64,000 nucleotides of DNA, taken from assembly GCF_001598815.1 (NCBI RefSeq), contig NZ_BCZQ01000018.1:62001-126000 (forward strand), written 5' to 3'. The notes under the pieces were generated by a model, which saw only the letters and a list, made by a program, of their open reading frames with translations, was not told where the DNA came from and made no database searches. The translations under genes and the position numbers were made by a program. Positions 17,292 through 26,370 of the stretch are shown piece after piece. Position 1 is the stretch's first letter. The number at the start of each line of letters is the position of its first letter. Origin of the DNA: Sphingopyxis terrae subsp. terrae NBRC 15098 (GTDB taxonomy: Bacteria; Pseudomonadota; Alphaproteobacteria; Sphingomonadales; Sphingomonadaceae).

Positions 17292-17666
17292 ATGGATTTC
17301 GCGCTTGCCCTCGATCATGTCCAGATCGCCATTCCGGTGGGCGGCGAAGCGCGGGCGCGCGCTTTCTATGGCGCGCTTCTCGGCCTCGCCGAATTGCCCA
17401 AGCCCGCCGACATGGCGGCGCGCGGGGGCTGCTGGTTCGCGCTTGGCGACCGGCAATTGCATCTGGGGGTCGAGGGCGATTTCCGGCCTGCCAGAAAAGC
17501 GCATGTCGCGCTCGCCACCGACGCGCTCGACGCGTTGCGCGCACGGGTCGAGGCGCATGGTCATCCGACGAAGGATGACAGTCCCGTCGATGGGCGTTAC
17601 CGTTTTTTCACCGAAGATCCCTTCGGCAACCGCATCGAGTTCATGGACAGGACGCCGCGCACATGA
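17292..17666 (+). CDS. VOC-family (glyoxalase/bleomycin-resistance fold) protein
   Basis: The protein has 124 residues from the ATG at 17292. One pair of beta-alpha-beta-beta-beta units is seen: [20 protein letters not shown] with a possible metal His, then [21 protein letters not shown] and [18 protein letters not shown] with the late Glu ligand. The pattern His...Glu fits a metal-binding VOC enzyme, but the substrate is open. The stop overlaps the aroC ATG by 4 bases, so it is in the same transcription unit. Confidence 0.82.
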   Translation: MDFALALDHVQIAIPVGGEARARAFYGALLGLAELPKPADMAARGGCWFALGDRQLHLGVEGDFRPARKAHVALATDALDALRARVEAHGHPTKDDSPVDGRYRFFTEDPFGNRIEFMDRTPRT

Positions 17667-18739
17667 GTTTCAACAGCTTCGGTCGCGTTCTGCGCTTCAC
17701 CACCTGGGGTGAGAGCCACGGGCCGGCGCTCGGCGCGGTGGTCGATGGCTGCCCGCCGCGCCTCGCGCTGTCCGAAGCCGATCTTCAGCCTTGGCTCGAC
17801 AAGCGCCGCCCGGGCCAGTCGCGTCACACGACGCAGCGGCAGGAGCCCGATCAGGTGCGCATCCTGTCGGGAGTGTTCGAGGGCAAGACCACCGGCACGC
17901 CGATCAGCCTGATGATCGAGAATGTCGACCAGCGGTCGAAGGATTATGGGGAGATTGCCCAGGCCTATCGCCCCGGCCACGCCGATTATGCCTATGACGC
18001 CAAATATGGCATCCGTGACTATCGCGGTGGCGGACGGTCGAGCGCGCGCGAAACCGCCGCGCGCGTCGCCGCGGGCGGGGTCGCGCGGCTGATCCTGCCC
18101 GAGGTGCAGATCCATGCGTGGGTCGCCGAAATCGGCGGCGATGCGATCGACCCGGCGAACTTCGATCTCGAAGAGATTGATCGCAATCCCTTTTTCTGTC
18201 CCGATCCGGCCGCGGCGCAGCGCTGGGAAGGGCTGATGGACGCCGCGCGCAAGTCGGGCAGCTCGCTCGGCGCGGTGATCGAATGCGCGGCGAGTGGCGT
18301 TCCCGCCGGCTGGGGCGCGCCCGTCTATGCCAAGCTCGATGCCGACCTCGCCTCTGCGATGATGGGTATCAATGCCGTCAAGGGCGTCGAAATCGGTGCG
18401 GGCTTCGGCGCGGCGCGGCTGCGCGGCGAGGAAAATGCCGATCCGATGCGACCCGCGAGCGACGGCAGCAACCGCCCCGATTTTCTGTCGAACAATGCAG
18501 GCGGCATTGCGGGCGGCATCTCGACCGGCCAGCCCGTCGTCGTCCGCGTCGCCTTCAAGCCGACCAGTTCGATCCTGACCCCCGTGCCGACGGTGAACAA
18601 GGCGGGCGAGGCGACCGACATCATCACCAAGGGGCGCCACGATCCCTGCGTGGGCATCCGCGGTGCGCCGGTGGTCGAAGCGATGATGGCGCTCGTCCTC
18701 GCCGATCACAAGCTGCTCCAGCGCGCGCAGTGCGGATGA
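17663..18739 (+). CDS. aroC: Chorismate synthase
   Basis: The protein has 358 residues, normal for the family. It converts 5-enolpyruvylshikimate 3-phosphate to chorismate with reduced FMN, the last shared step of aromatic amino-acid synthesis. Signatures are [36 protein letters not shown], the invariant [20 protein letters not shown] near residue 120, and [20 protein letters not shown]. The ATG overlaps the stop of the VOC gene. Confidence 0.96.
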   Translation: MSFNSFGRVLRFTTWGESHGPALGAVVDGCPPRLALSEADLQPWLDKRRPGQSRHTTQRQEPDQVRILSGVFEGKTTGTPISLMIENVDQRSKDYGEIAQAYRPGHADYAYDAKYGIRDYRGGGRSSARETAARVAAGGVARLILPEVQIHAWVAEIGGDAIDPANFDLEEIDRNPFFCPDPAAAQRWEGLMDAARKSGSSLGAVIECAASGVPAGWGAPVYAKLDADLASAMMGINAVKGVEIGAGFGAARLRGEENADPMRPASDGSNRPDFLSNNAGGIAGGISTGQPVVVRVAFKPTSSILTPVPTVNKAGEATDIITKGRHDPCVGIRGAPVVEAMMALVLADHKLLQRAQCG

Positions 18740-18746
18740 TCGCCGA

Positions 18747-20537
18747 ATGATCGTCGCGGCGCAGGCCTTCATCGCCCAGCATCAGGCGATCATCGGCCTT
18801 GTCGTGCTTGCCCTGATGTTCGTCGGCTTCGTGATGGAGCGCTTCCCGGCGACCGTCGTTGCGATCCTCGGCACCTGCACCTTCCTTTTCCTCGGCATCC
18901 TGTCAGGCAAGGATCTTTTTTCGGTCTTTTCCAATTCGGCGCCGGTGACGATCGGCGCGATGTTCATCCTGTCGGGCGCCTTGCTGCGCACCGGCACGCT
19001 CGACGCGATCGCGAACCGCATCATCGCGCGGGCGCAGCGGCACCCGAAGCTCGCGCTCGCGGAGATGTTCCTCGGCGTCTATGTCGCCTCGGCCTTCCTC
19101 AACAACACGCCGGTCGTGGTCGTGATGATCCCGATCATGCTCAAACTGGCAAGCGCGCTGGGGATCAGCGCCAAGCGGCTGCTGATGCCGCTGTCGTTCG
19201 TCTGCATCCTCGGCGGCACGACGACGCTAATCGGCACCTCGACCAACCTGCTCGTCGCCGCGGTGGCGCAGGATAATGGCCTTGATCGCTTCGGCATCTT
19301 CACCATCACCCCGGTCGGGCTTGTTGCGGGGGTTTCGGGCACGCTGGCGCTGCTGCTGATCGCGCGCCGCTTTCTGCCCGACGATTCGCCGTCGCAGATC
19401 GCGCTCAGCCAGGAACATCGCACCTTCCTCTCTGAAGTGCGCATCCTGAAGGACGGCAATCTGGTCGGGCGGCGTGTCGGCGACGTTCCTTTCGTCAAGC
19501 GCGCCAATGTGAAGCTCGTCGCGATGAAGCGCGGTGCGACGCTGCGCCGGTCGAACCTTGCCGACGATATATTGGAACCCGATGACCGCCTCGTCCTGCG
19601 GCTTGAGCTTGCCGAACTCCTGTCGCTGCGCGCGAACAAGAATGTCGCCATCGGCCTGACCGCCGGGCACGACAATGCCGACCAGAATGACGAGGCGATC
19701 GTCGAGGCGATGATCGCCCCCAGCCACCCGGCGATCGGTCGCCGGCTGATCGAAATACCGTTTCTCTCGTCGCTCAAGGTCCGCATCCTCGGCATGGCGC
19801 GCTTTCGCAAGACGCCGGGTCCCGACCTCCCCAATGCGCGCGTTCAGGCGATCGATCGCGTGCTGGTAACGGGGCCGGCGGACCAGATCGAACAGCTCTA
19901 TGGCCATCCGCACCTCTATGGCGTCGGATCGACCAGCGAGCGCGAGTTTCGCCGCAACAAGGCGCCGATCGCCATCGGCGCGCTCGTCGGCGTCATCCTG
20001 CTGGCGACCTTCAATGTCATGGACATAGGCGTCGCCGCGATCATCGGGGTCGGGCTGATCCTGGTGACGCGCTGCATCGACGCCGACGAGGCGTGGGATT
20101 CGATCGATGGCAATGTCCTTGTCCTGATCTTCGCGATGCTCGCGGTCGGGCTGGCGCTCGAAAATTCGGGTAGCGTCGAACTGGTCGTCGGCGAACTGAC
20201 GCCGTTGCTGCGCAGCGTACCGCCGTGGGGGCTGGTCGTTGCGACCTATATCCTGTCGGTGCTGCTCACCGAAATCGTCACCAACAACGCGGTCGCCATT
20301 CTGGTGACGCCGCTGGCGATCGCGGTGGCGCGGCAATTGGGGGTCGATCCTTATCCGCTGGTGATCGCGGTCATGTTTGCCGCATCGGCCAGCTTCGCCA
20401 CACCTATCGGCTATCAGACGAACACGCTGGTCTATGCGGCGGGCAATTACCGCTTCATCGACTTTTTCCGTGCGGGCATTCCGCTGACGCTTGCCGTTGG
20501 CGCCGCGACCTGCGCAGCCATTACTTTTCTTGTGTAG
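18747..20537 (+). CDS. SLC13-family permease with two RCK (TrkA-C) domains
   Basis: The protein has 596 residues. An N-terminal set of membrane helices (VVLALMFVGFVMERFPATVV, FLNNTPVVVVMIPIMLKLA, GGTTTLIGTSTNLLVAAVAQ) is followed by two cytoplasmic TrkA-C/RCK domains between about residues 215 and 385 (ILKDGNLVGRRVGDVPFVKR; HPAIGRRLIEIPFLSSLK) and a second membrane half ending with FATPIGYQTNTLVYAAGNYR. The TSTN and GYQTNT motifs are the substrate/sodium hairpins of the DASS/ion-transporter superfamily. Substrates in this subgroup include dicarboxylates, sulfate or tungstate; I cannot choose. It starts 7 bases after aroC. Confidence 0.88.
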   Translation: MIVAAQAFIAQHQAIIGLVVLALMFVGFVMERFPATVVAILGTCTFLFLGILSGKDLFSVFSNSAPVTIGAMFILSGALLRTGTLDAIANRIIARAQRHPKLALAEMFLGVYVASAFLNNTPVVVVMIPIMLKLASALGISAKRLLMPLSFVCILGGTTTLIGTSTNLLVAAVAQDNGLDRFGIFTITPVGLVAGVSGTLALLLIARRFLPDDSPSQIALSQEHRTFLSEVRILKDGNLVGRRVGDVPFVKRANVKLVAMKRGATLRRSNLADDILEPDDRLVLRLELAELLSLRANKNVAIGLTAGHDNADQNDEAIVEAMIAPSHPAIGRRLIEIPFLSSLKVRILGMARFRKTPGPDLPNARVQAIDRVLVTGPADQIEQLYGHPHLYGVGSTSEREFRRNKAPIAIGALVGVILLATFNVMDIGVAAIIGVGLILVTRCIDADEAWDSIDGNVLVLIFAMLAVGLALENSGSVELVVGELTPLLRSVPPWGLVVATYILSVLLTEIVTNNAVAILVTPLAIAVARQLGVDPYPLVIAVMFAASASFATPIGYQTNTLVYAAGNYRFIDFFRAGIPLTLAVGAATCAAITFLV

Positions 20538-20628
20538 GCTCTGAAGATTCTGGCGATTGCTCCGCGGGCACCGGGCTGTTAGGCCCCCCATTTACATTCG
20601 GCGGGGACCGGAACAGGGGAGCGAATTG

Positions 20629-21981
20629 ATGGCGAAACGCCTCACAATCTACATTTTGATCGGCATGGTCCTGGGTGTCGTCGCCGGCTATCTGGTGCGC
20701 GTTATGGTGCCCGCGGGCAGCGAGGCGTTCGATAATTGGCTGCGCGGCTTTTCGATGCTCGCCAATATTTTCCTCAATCTGATCAAGATGCTGGTTGCGC
20801 CGCTGATCCTCGGCACGCTGATCGCGGGCATCGCGCATATGGGCGACAGCTCGGCGCTCGGCCGCATCGGGATCCGCGCCATTTCATGGTTCATCATCGC
20901 CAGCCTGATTTCGATCAGCCTCGGGCTGATCATGGTCAATGTGCTCGAACCCGGCGCCGGGCTCCACCTGACCGTCGGCGCCCATTCGGCGGCCGAAGTC
21001 GGCGAGGTCAAGAAACTCGACCTGTTCGAATTCGTCGAACATATTTTCCCCAAGAATATCGTCGCCGCGATGGGCGAGAATAACGTCCTCCAGATCCTCG
21101 TCTTTGCGCTGTTCGCGGGCGTCGGCCTGTCGGCGATCGGCGAAAAGGGCGCGCCGCTCGTCCGCGGGGCCGAGGCGCTTGCCGAACTGATGCTCCAGAT
21201 CACCGGCTATGTCATGCGCCTCGCGCCGCTTGCGGTGTTCGGTGCGCTCGCCAAGGTGGTGGCGCAATATGGGCTCGGCATCCTTGCGACCTACGCCGAA
21301 CTGCTCACCGAATTCTACATGTCGCTCGTCGTGCTGTGGGCGCTGCTGCTCGGCATCGGGGCGATCTTCCTCGGCAAGCGGATCGTCGAACTGATCCGCT
21401 ATATCCGCGAACCGATCCTGATCGCCTTCTCGACCGCCTCGTCCGAAGCCGCGATGCCGAAGCTGTTCGAACAGCTCGACCGCTTCGGGGTGCCGCGCCG
21501 CATCTCGGGCTTCGTGCTGCCGCTCGGCTACAGCTTCAACCTCGACGGGTCGATGATGTACGCCAGCTTCGCGACGATCTTCATCGCGCAGGCCTATGGC
21601 ATCGAACTGTCGATCACGACGCAGATCCTGATCCTGCTGACCCTGATGGTGTCGTCGAAGGGCATTGCGGCAGTGCCGCGCGCCAGCCTGGTCGTCATCA
21701 CCGCGACGCTCGCCATGTTCGACCTTCCGGTCGAGGGCGTCGCGCTCGTCTTCGCGATCGACCAGTTCCTCGACATGGGGCGCACCGCGACCAACGTCGT
21801 CGGCAATGCGGTGGCGACCAGCGTCATCACCAAATGGGAAGGCATGCTGGAGGTCGAGGATCCGGCGTTCGACGACCGTCCGCATGCACCGGCGCATACG
21901 TCGCATCACGGGATGCGGGGGCTGGACCTTCAGGAAGATATGGTCGAGGATAGGACCACGCCCCCGGCCGACCGCGCCTGA
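20629..21981 (+). CDS. DctA-like dicarboxylate/cation symporter (DAACS family)
   Basis: The protein has 450 residues from the ATG at 20629. It has eight membrane helices and two hairpins. The core motif is SFNLDGS in place of NMDGT; SKGIAAVPRASLVV forms the second hairpin; the last helix reads DQFLDMGRTATNVVGNAVAT. The Asp that binds sodium in archaeal GltPh (D405) is Asn here, as in E. coli DctA, favouring C4-dicarboxylate uptake. The C-terminal 40 residues are hydrophilic and His-rich (HAPAHTSHHGM). It is followed 50 bases later by a second, distant member of the same family. Confidence 0.88.
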   Translation: MAKRLTIYILIGMVLGVVAGYLVRVMVPAGSEAFDNWLRGFSMLANIFLNLIKMLVAPLILGTLIAGIAHMGDSSALGRIGIRAISWFIIASLISISLGLIMVNVLEPGAGLHLTVGAHSAAEVGEVKKLDLFEFVEHIFPKNIVAAMGENNVLQILVFALFAGVGLSAIGEKGAPLVRGAEALAELMLQITGYVMRLAPLAVFGALAKVVAQYGLGILATYAELLTEFYMSLVVLWALLLGIGAIFLGKRIVELIRYIREPILIAFSTASSEAAMPKLFEQLDRFGVPRRISGFVLPLGYSFNLDGSMMYASFATIFIAQAYGIELSITTQILILLTLMVSSKGIAAVPRASLVVITATLAMFDLPVEGVALVFAIDQFLDMGRTATNVVGNAVATSVITKWEGMLEVEDPAFDDRPHAPAHTSHHGMRGLDLQEDMVEDRTTPPADRA

Positions 21982-22031
21982 CGCCCAGCTTTTCGGCCGC
22001 CCCCACCCACGGGCGCGCAAGGAGCTGAGCC

Positions 22032-23351
22032 ATGACCGAAACCAAAGCCCCGCCCGGCGGGGATGAGGAGGCGCGCGCCAAGCAATTGCAATGGCGTATG
22101 CTGTTCGGTTTCGTCGGCGGCCTGATCGCCGGACTTGCCGCGCATTATGGTGCGGCGGGCGCCGGCTGGGTCGACAGTGCGACGACTTACGTCACCGGTC
22201 CGATCGGCCAGATTTTCCTGCGCCTGCTGTTCATGCTCGTGATCCCGCTGCTGGTGTCGGCGCTGATCGTCGGCGTCGCCGAAATGGGCGAGATGCGGGC
22301 GTTGAAATCGGTGGGCATCCGGACGCTGCTCTACACGGTCGTCGTCTCGTCGATTGCCGTCGCGATCAGCCTGCTGCTCGTCAATCTCATCCAGCCCGGG
22401 GCGGGGGTCGATCCGGCGCTGGCCCGGAATCTGATCGCCGAGGGCGCGGAGGGCGCCAGGGCGATTACCGACCGCGCGGCCGAGGCGAAGTCGGGGATGG
22501 ATGCGCTCGTTGCGATCGTGCCGAGCAATTTCATCGGCGCGATGAGCGAGAATGATGTGCTCGCCGTGATGTTCTTCGCGCTCTTCTTCGGTATTGGCCT
22601 GATGCTTGTCCGGACGCCGCAGACGGCGGCCCTCAAGACCGCGATCGAGGGTGTGTTCGAAGTGTCGATGAAGCTGATCGGCCTCGTCATCCGCCTCGCA
22701 CCGATCGCCATCTTCTGTTTCATGTTCAATCTTGCCGCGCAGTTCGGCTGGGATCTGATGGTGCGCCTGTCGGCTTATGTCGGGGTCGTGCTGCTGGCGC
22801 TCGGGCTCCAGATGTTCATCGTCTTTCCGGTGATGTTGCGGCTGCTTGCGAACAAGTCGCCGACGGCCTTCTTCCGTCAGACGCAGGAAGCGTTCGTGAT
22901 GGCCTTCGCGACATCGTCGTCGAACGCGACGCTGCCCACCGCGCTGCGCGTTGCGCACGACCGGCTGCGCCTGCCCGACCAAGTGGCGCGCTTCGTGCTG
23001 ACGCTCGGCGCTACCGCAAACCAGAACGGCACCGCCATGTTCGAAGGCGTGACCGTGATCTTTCTTGCGCAATTCTTCGGCATCGACCTGACACTTCAGC
23101 AGCAGCTGATGGTGATGCTCGTCTGCATCCTCGGCGGTATCGGCACCGCGGGGGTACCGGCGGGGTCGCTGCCGGTGATCGCGCTCATCCTGGCCTCGGT
23201 CGGGGTGCCGCCCGAAGGGATCGGTCTCGTGCTCGGCGTCGACCGTTTCCTCGACATGTGCCGCACGACGCTCAACGTGATCGGCGACCTCGTCGCCGCG
23301 ACCGTGGTGTCGGCGGGCACGAAGGACGAAGCGCGGCCATCACCCGCCTGA
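22032..23351 (+). CDS. Second DAACS-family dicarboxylate/amino-acid:cation symporter
   Basis: The protein has 439 residues, with AAGGAG before the ATG at 22032. It has the eight-helix DAACS layout. Motifs are ATANQNGTAMFEG (the sodium-site Asp of NMDGT is Asn), LGGIGTAGVPAGSLPVIALI, and VDRFLDMCRTTLNVIGDLVA, which keeps the Asp/Arg/Asn/Asp set that binds acidic substrates. An extra loop of about 40 residues after the third helix (RNLIAEGAEGARAITDRAAE) is longer than in GltP. It is not a recent duplicate of the preceding gene: the two differ in every key motif. Glutamate/aspartate or a dicarboxylate is likely. Confidence 0.88.
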   Translation: MTETKAPPGGDEEARAKQLQWRMLFGFVGGLIAGLAAHYGAAGAGWVDSATTYVTGPIGQIFLRLLFMLVIPLLVSALIVGVAEMGEMRALKSVGIRTLLYTVVVSSIAVAISLLLVNLIQPGAGVDPALARNLIAEGAEGARAITDRAAEAKSGMDALVAIVPSNFIGAMSENDVLAVMFFALFFGIGLMLVRTPQTAALKTAIEGVFEVSMKLIGLVIRLAPIAIFCFMFNLAAQFGWDLMVRLSAYVGVVLLALGLQMFIVFPVMLRLLANKSPTAFFRQTQEAFVMAFATSSSNATLPTALRVAHDRLRLPDQVARFVLTLGATANQNGTAMFEGVTVIFLAQFFGIDLTLQQQLMVMLVCILGGIGTAGVPAGSLPVIALILASVGVPPEGIGLVLGVDRFLDMCRTTLNVIGDLVAATVVSAGTKDEARPSPA

Positions 23352-23375
23352 TCGGGGCTGGCAGCCCGGCATCGG

Positions 23376-24272
23376 TCAGTTTTCGCGAATGTGTCCCGAC
23401 CGGTCGCCGCGGCTAGGGCGCGGCGCATCGCGGGAGGGTCGCGCCGGCGGTGCACTTGCCGCAGGCGGCGGCGGAGGGGGCGTTCGCGCGGCTGGCGCGG
23501 GTCGCTGCGGTGCGGGAGCCGCACGGGTTGCAGGCGGCGTATTGACGACCGGGGACGGGCGCTGCCGGTTTCCGGTCCATTCACCCGAAGGCGCGGGCCG
23601 CGGGCGGAGGACGCCGGGACCGCGCGTAGGCCGCGATGGCGCCGTGACGGGATCGCCTGAGGGGCGCGTCGGGGTGCTGCCCACCGGCGGACGCGGGCGG
23701 ATGACGCCCGGACCGCGATCGGGGCGTCCCGGGTTGCCGCTGGTCGGCGGGGTACCGGCGCCGGGCCGACCGCCGGGCGGGCGCGTCCCATGCTGGCCGT
23801 CGCCGTCCCGATCATGCCCCTGCCAGCCGCCGGGGCGATGGGGGCGTCCGCCGTGATCGCCGCCGCTCGACGGCGGGCGGCCTTGCCAGTGGCCGTCGCC
23901 GCGGTCGCCGCGATGCTTCCACCAGGCGCGGCGCCCGCCCCAATAGTTCAGATACTGGCCGCGCAGCGGGTAGCGGTTGCGATAATTGTCGAACATCCAC
24001 ATGCCGTAGCCGGGGTAATAATAATTGTCGTACCAGCCGCCGCCGAAACCGATCTGGACGAAGCCGCCGCTATAATCGGTCGGATCGTAACAGTCGTAGC
24101 TATAGCCGTCCGAATAGGCATAGGGATCATAGTCGTAATAGTCGTTGGCGCAGACCCCCGCCGAGGCATAGCTCGGGCCATAGAGATCGCCGTCATAGTA
24201 GCAGCCGCCGAGCGTCGCGGTGGCGAGGGCGCCGAGAGCGAGGGAGAGAGGCTTTTTGAGGCTGTTGGGCAT
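23376..24272 (-). CDS. Tyr-rich, Pro/Arg-rich putative lipoprotein, unknown
   Basis: The protein has 298 residues. The lipobox LGGC ends the signal MPNSLKKPLSLALGALATAT. Residues 25-110 are rich in Tyr, Asp and Gly (NDYYDYDPYAYSDGYSYDCY). Residues 115-298 are a disordered Gly/Pro/Arg tail that repeats the unit RGPGVIRPRP / RGPGVLRPRP and ends in a Pro-rich run. It is probably anchored to a membrane facing the periplasm or cell surface. Similar low-complexity proteins exist in sphingomonads without known role. It converges on the second DAACS gene and is divergent from the P450 gene. Confidence 0.75.
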   Translation of the reverse strand: MPNSLKKPLSLALGALATATLGGCYYDGDLYGPSYASAGVCANDYYDYDPYAYSDGYSYDCYDPTDYSGGFVQIGFGGGWYDNYYYPGYGMWMFDNYRNRYPLRGQYLNYWGGRRAWWKHRGDRGDGHWQGRPPSSGGDHGGRPHRPGGWQGHDRDGDGQHGTRPPGGRPGAGTPPTSGNPGRPDRGPGVIRPRPPVGSTPTRPSGDPVTAPSRPTRGPGVLRPRPAPSGEWTGNRQRPSPVVNTPPATRAAPAPQRPAPAARTPPPPPPAASAPPARPSRDAPRPSRGDRSGHIREN

Positions 24273-24376
24273 GATGCCATCCTTCCTTGGCGCAGCGATG
24301 GAGGCGCCATATCGGAATCGAAACTGTACGAAGCGAGTTGAATTTGCGGTGAATGGTCGCCGCCGCCGGAATAAGA

Positions 24377-24400
24377 CTTACTTGCAACAATGTCAGTAAG
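24377..24400. promoter_or_regulatory. Imperfect dyad upstream of the P450 gene
   Basis: CTTACT (24377-24382) and its complement AGTAAG (24395-24400) are separated by 12 bases, 45 bases before the P450 ATG. The TTAC...GTAA form and length resemble TetR-family operators. It lies in the divergent promoter region shared with the lipoprotein gene. Confidence 0.35.
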
Positions 24401-24445
24401 CCGATAGTCTGCGCCGACATCGGACAAAATGAAGGATTTGCCGCG

Positions 24446-25837
24446 ATGAATGCCCCCACGACGATCGAATGGTCGGAACGCCGCTTCGGACCCGATACCG
24501 CGCACTGGATGCCGCGCAACGCGGAGACCGCGCTCGATCATATTCCCGGCGACGACGGGATTCCCGTGCTCGGCACGACGCTGGCGCAGCTCAAGGATCC
24601 GGTCGGCTTCACCAACCGCATGGTCGCGCAGCACGGCAAGGTCTATCGCGCCAAAAGCTTCGGCGGCCGCGGCGTGTCGCTCGTCGGGCCCGAAGCGAAC
24701 GAGCTTGTGCTGTTCGATCGCGAAAAGATCTTCTCGTCCGAACAGGGGTGGGGGCCGGTGCTCAACCTCCTGTTCCCGCGCGGCTTGATGCTGATGGACT
24801 TCGAAAAGCATCGCGCCGACCGCAAGACGCTGTCGGTCGCCTTCAAGCCCGAACCGATGCGGCATTATGCCGGCGCACTGAACGAGGGTATCGGCAGCCG
24901 CATCGGCGCATGGAGCGGCAAGAGCTTCAAATTCTATCCGGCGATCAAGCAGCTGACGCTCGATCTGGCCGCGACGAGCTTTCTAGGCATCCCTTGGGGG
25001 CCGGAGGCGGAACGGATCAACAAGGCGTTCGTCGACATGGTGCAGGCGTCGATCGGCATCATACGCGTGCCGATGCCCTTCACCGCCATGGGCCGCGGGG
25101 TCGCCGGGCGCAAATTCCTCGTCGATTATTTCACGCGACTGGTGCCCGAACGCCGGGCATCGGAAGGCGAGGATATTTTCACCCAAATCTGTCAGGCCAA
25201 GGACGACGACGGCGAATATCTCAGCGTCGAGGCGATCGTCGACCACATGAACTTCCTGATGATGGCGGCGCACGACACCATCACCAGTTCGATCACCTCG
25301 CTCGTCTGGCTGCTCGCCCGGCATCCCGAATGGCAGGACCGGCTGCGCGACGAAATGCTGTCCGTTGCGCCGGCGGGCGAGGGCGTCGGGCACAACAGCC
25401 TCGGCGAGCTTGAACTGACCGAAATGGCGTTCAAGGAGGCGTTGCGACTGATCCCGCCGGTGCCCGCCATCCCGCGCCGCGCGCTCCGGGATTTCGAATT
25501 CGGCGGCTACCATATTCCCGCCGGCACCAATGTCGGGATCAACCCGAGCTATACGCATATGATGGCCGAATATTGGCCCGACCCCGAACGCTTCGACCCG
25601 CTGCGCTTCGCGCCCGACGCGGTGCGGGGCCGCCACAAATATGCATGGGTTCCCTTCGGCGGCGGCGCGCACATGTGCCTGGGGCTGCACTTCGCCTATA
25701 TGCAGGCGAAAATCTTTTTCCATCATGTGCTGACGACGCATCGCATCCGTATCGCCGACGGTTATGCCCCCGACTGGCACATGTGGCCGATCCCGCGCCC
25801 GAAAGACGGGCTGACGGTCACCTTCGACCCGCTCTGA
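24446..25837 (+). CDS. Cytochrome P450
   Basis: The protein has 463 residues from the ATG at 24446. The I-helix oxygen-activation motif is MMAAHDTITSSI (A-H-D-T), the ExxR of the K helix is KEALRLIPP, and the heme-binding loop FGGGAHMCLGLHFAYMQAK carries the thiolate Cys. No membrane anchor is present, so this is a soluble bacterial class needing separate ferredoxin and reductase partners, which are not in the window. P450s insert one oxygen atom into a C-H or C=C bond. The substrate cannot be read from sequence. It is followed 84 bases later by a membrane protein gene. Confidence 0.93.
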   Translation: MNAPTTIEWSERRFGPDTAHWMPRNAETALDHIPGDDGIPVLGTTLAQLKDPVGFTNRMVAQHGKVYRAKSFGGRGVSLVGPEANELVLFDREKIFSSEQGWGPVLNLLFPRGLMLMDFEKHRADRKTLSVAFKPEPMRHYAGALNEGIGSRIGAWSGKSFKFYPAIKQLTLDLAATSFLGIPWGPEAERINKAFVDMVQASIGIIRVPMPFTAMGRGVAGRKFLVDYFTRLVPERRASEGEDIFTQICQAKDDDGEYLSVEAIVDHMNFLMMAAHDTITSSITSLVWLLARHPEWQDRLRDEMLSVAPAGEGVGHNSLGELELTEMAFKEALRLIPPVPAIPRRALRDFEFGGYHIPAGTNVGINPSYTHMMAEYWPDPERFDPLRFAPDAVRGRHKYAWVPFGGGAHMCLGLHFAYMQAKIFFHHVLTTHRIRIADGYAPDWHMWPIPRPKDGLTVTFDPL

Positions 25838-25921
25838 TCTTCGCCCGGCGATTTCAGCGGCTTGCGCCGCGACCCGTCCGCCCTATCTCTGTCTTTCAAC
25901 CGAAAGGCAGGGGGACAGGAT

Positions 25922-26362
25922 ATGGCATTGGCGGCTTTTCTTGCGGGGCTGGTGGCGGCGATGCTGCTGGCACCGGACACGCCCGCGGCGCGCTGGCTTC
26001 ACCGCCATTGCGTCGAAGAACTGCTCGATCTCGCGAGCCGGCTCGAGCGCAAGCATATCCTGTTCCTCGTCGTCGGCCTCGTGTCGATCCAGGCTTTCGC
26101 GATGACTCTGCCCGCCGAACTGGCGGTGGCGATGGCGTGGGATGTCACCGCCTATGTCGATCTGGTCGTCGCCGTCTGGACGCTCTCCGCCTTCGCGCGA
26201 GTCCGGTCGATGAAGGCCTGGGTCGCGATGAAAGTCCGCGGGTCGCTGCTGCGGCTGCACCGCCGCCGGGTGCGGGCGAGCCGCGTGCGCCGACCCGTCG
26301 AAAGCCATAGCGCCGCAAATGACGACGACCCTGCGCCGGCGCGCGTTGCGCTGGCGGCCTGA
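25922..26362 (+). CDS. Membrane protein of unknown function
   Basis: The protein has 146 residues from the ATG at 25922, preceded by GGGGGACAGG. Hydrophobic segments are LAAFLAGLVAAMLLAP, ILFLVVGLVSIQAFAMTLP and AYVDLVVAVWTLSAFAR. The C-terminal 45 residues are very Arg-rich (LLRLHRRRVRASRVRR) and probably cytoplasmic. I recognise no family. The extensin-like gene starts 8 bases after its stop, so they are probably co-transcribed. Confidence 0.6.
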   Translation: MALAAFLAGLVAAMLLAPDTPAARWLHRHCVEELLDLASRLERKHILFLVVGLVSIQAFAMTLPAELAVAMAWDVTAYVDLVVAVWTLSAFARVRSMKAWVAMKVRGSLLRLHRRRVRASRVRRPVESHSAANDDDPAPARVALAA

Positions 26363-26370
26363 GCGCCGCC

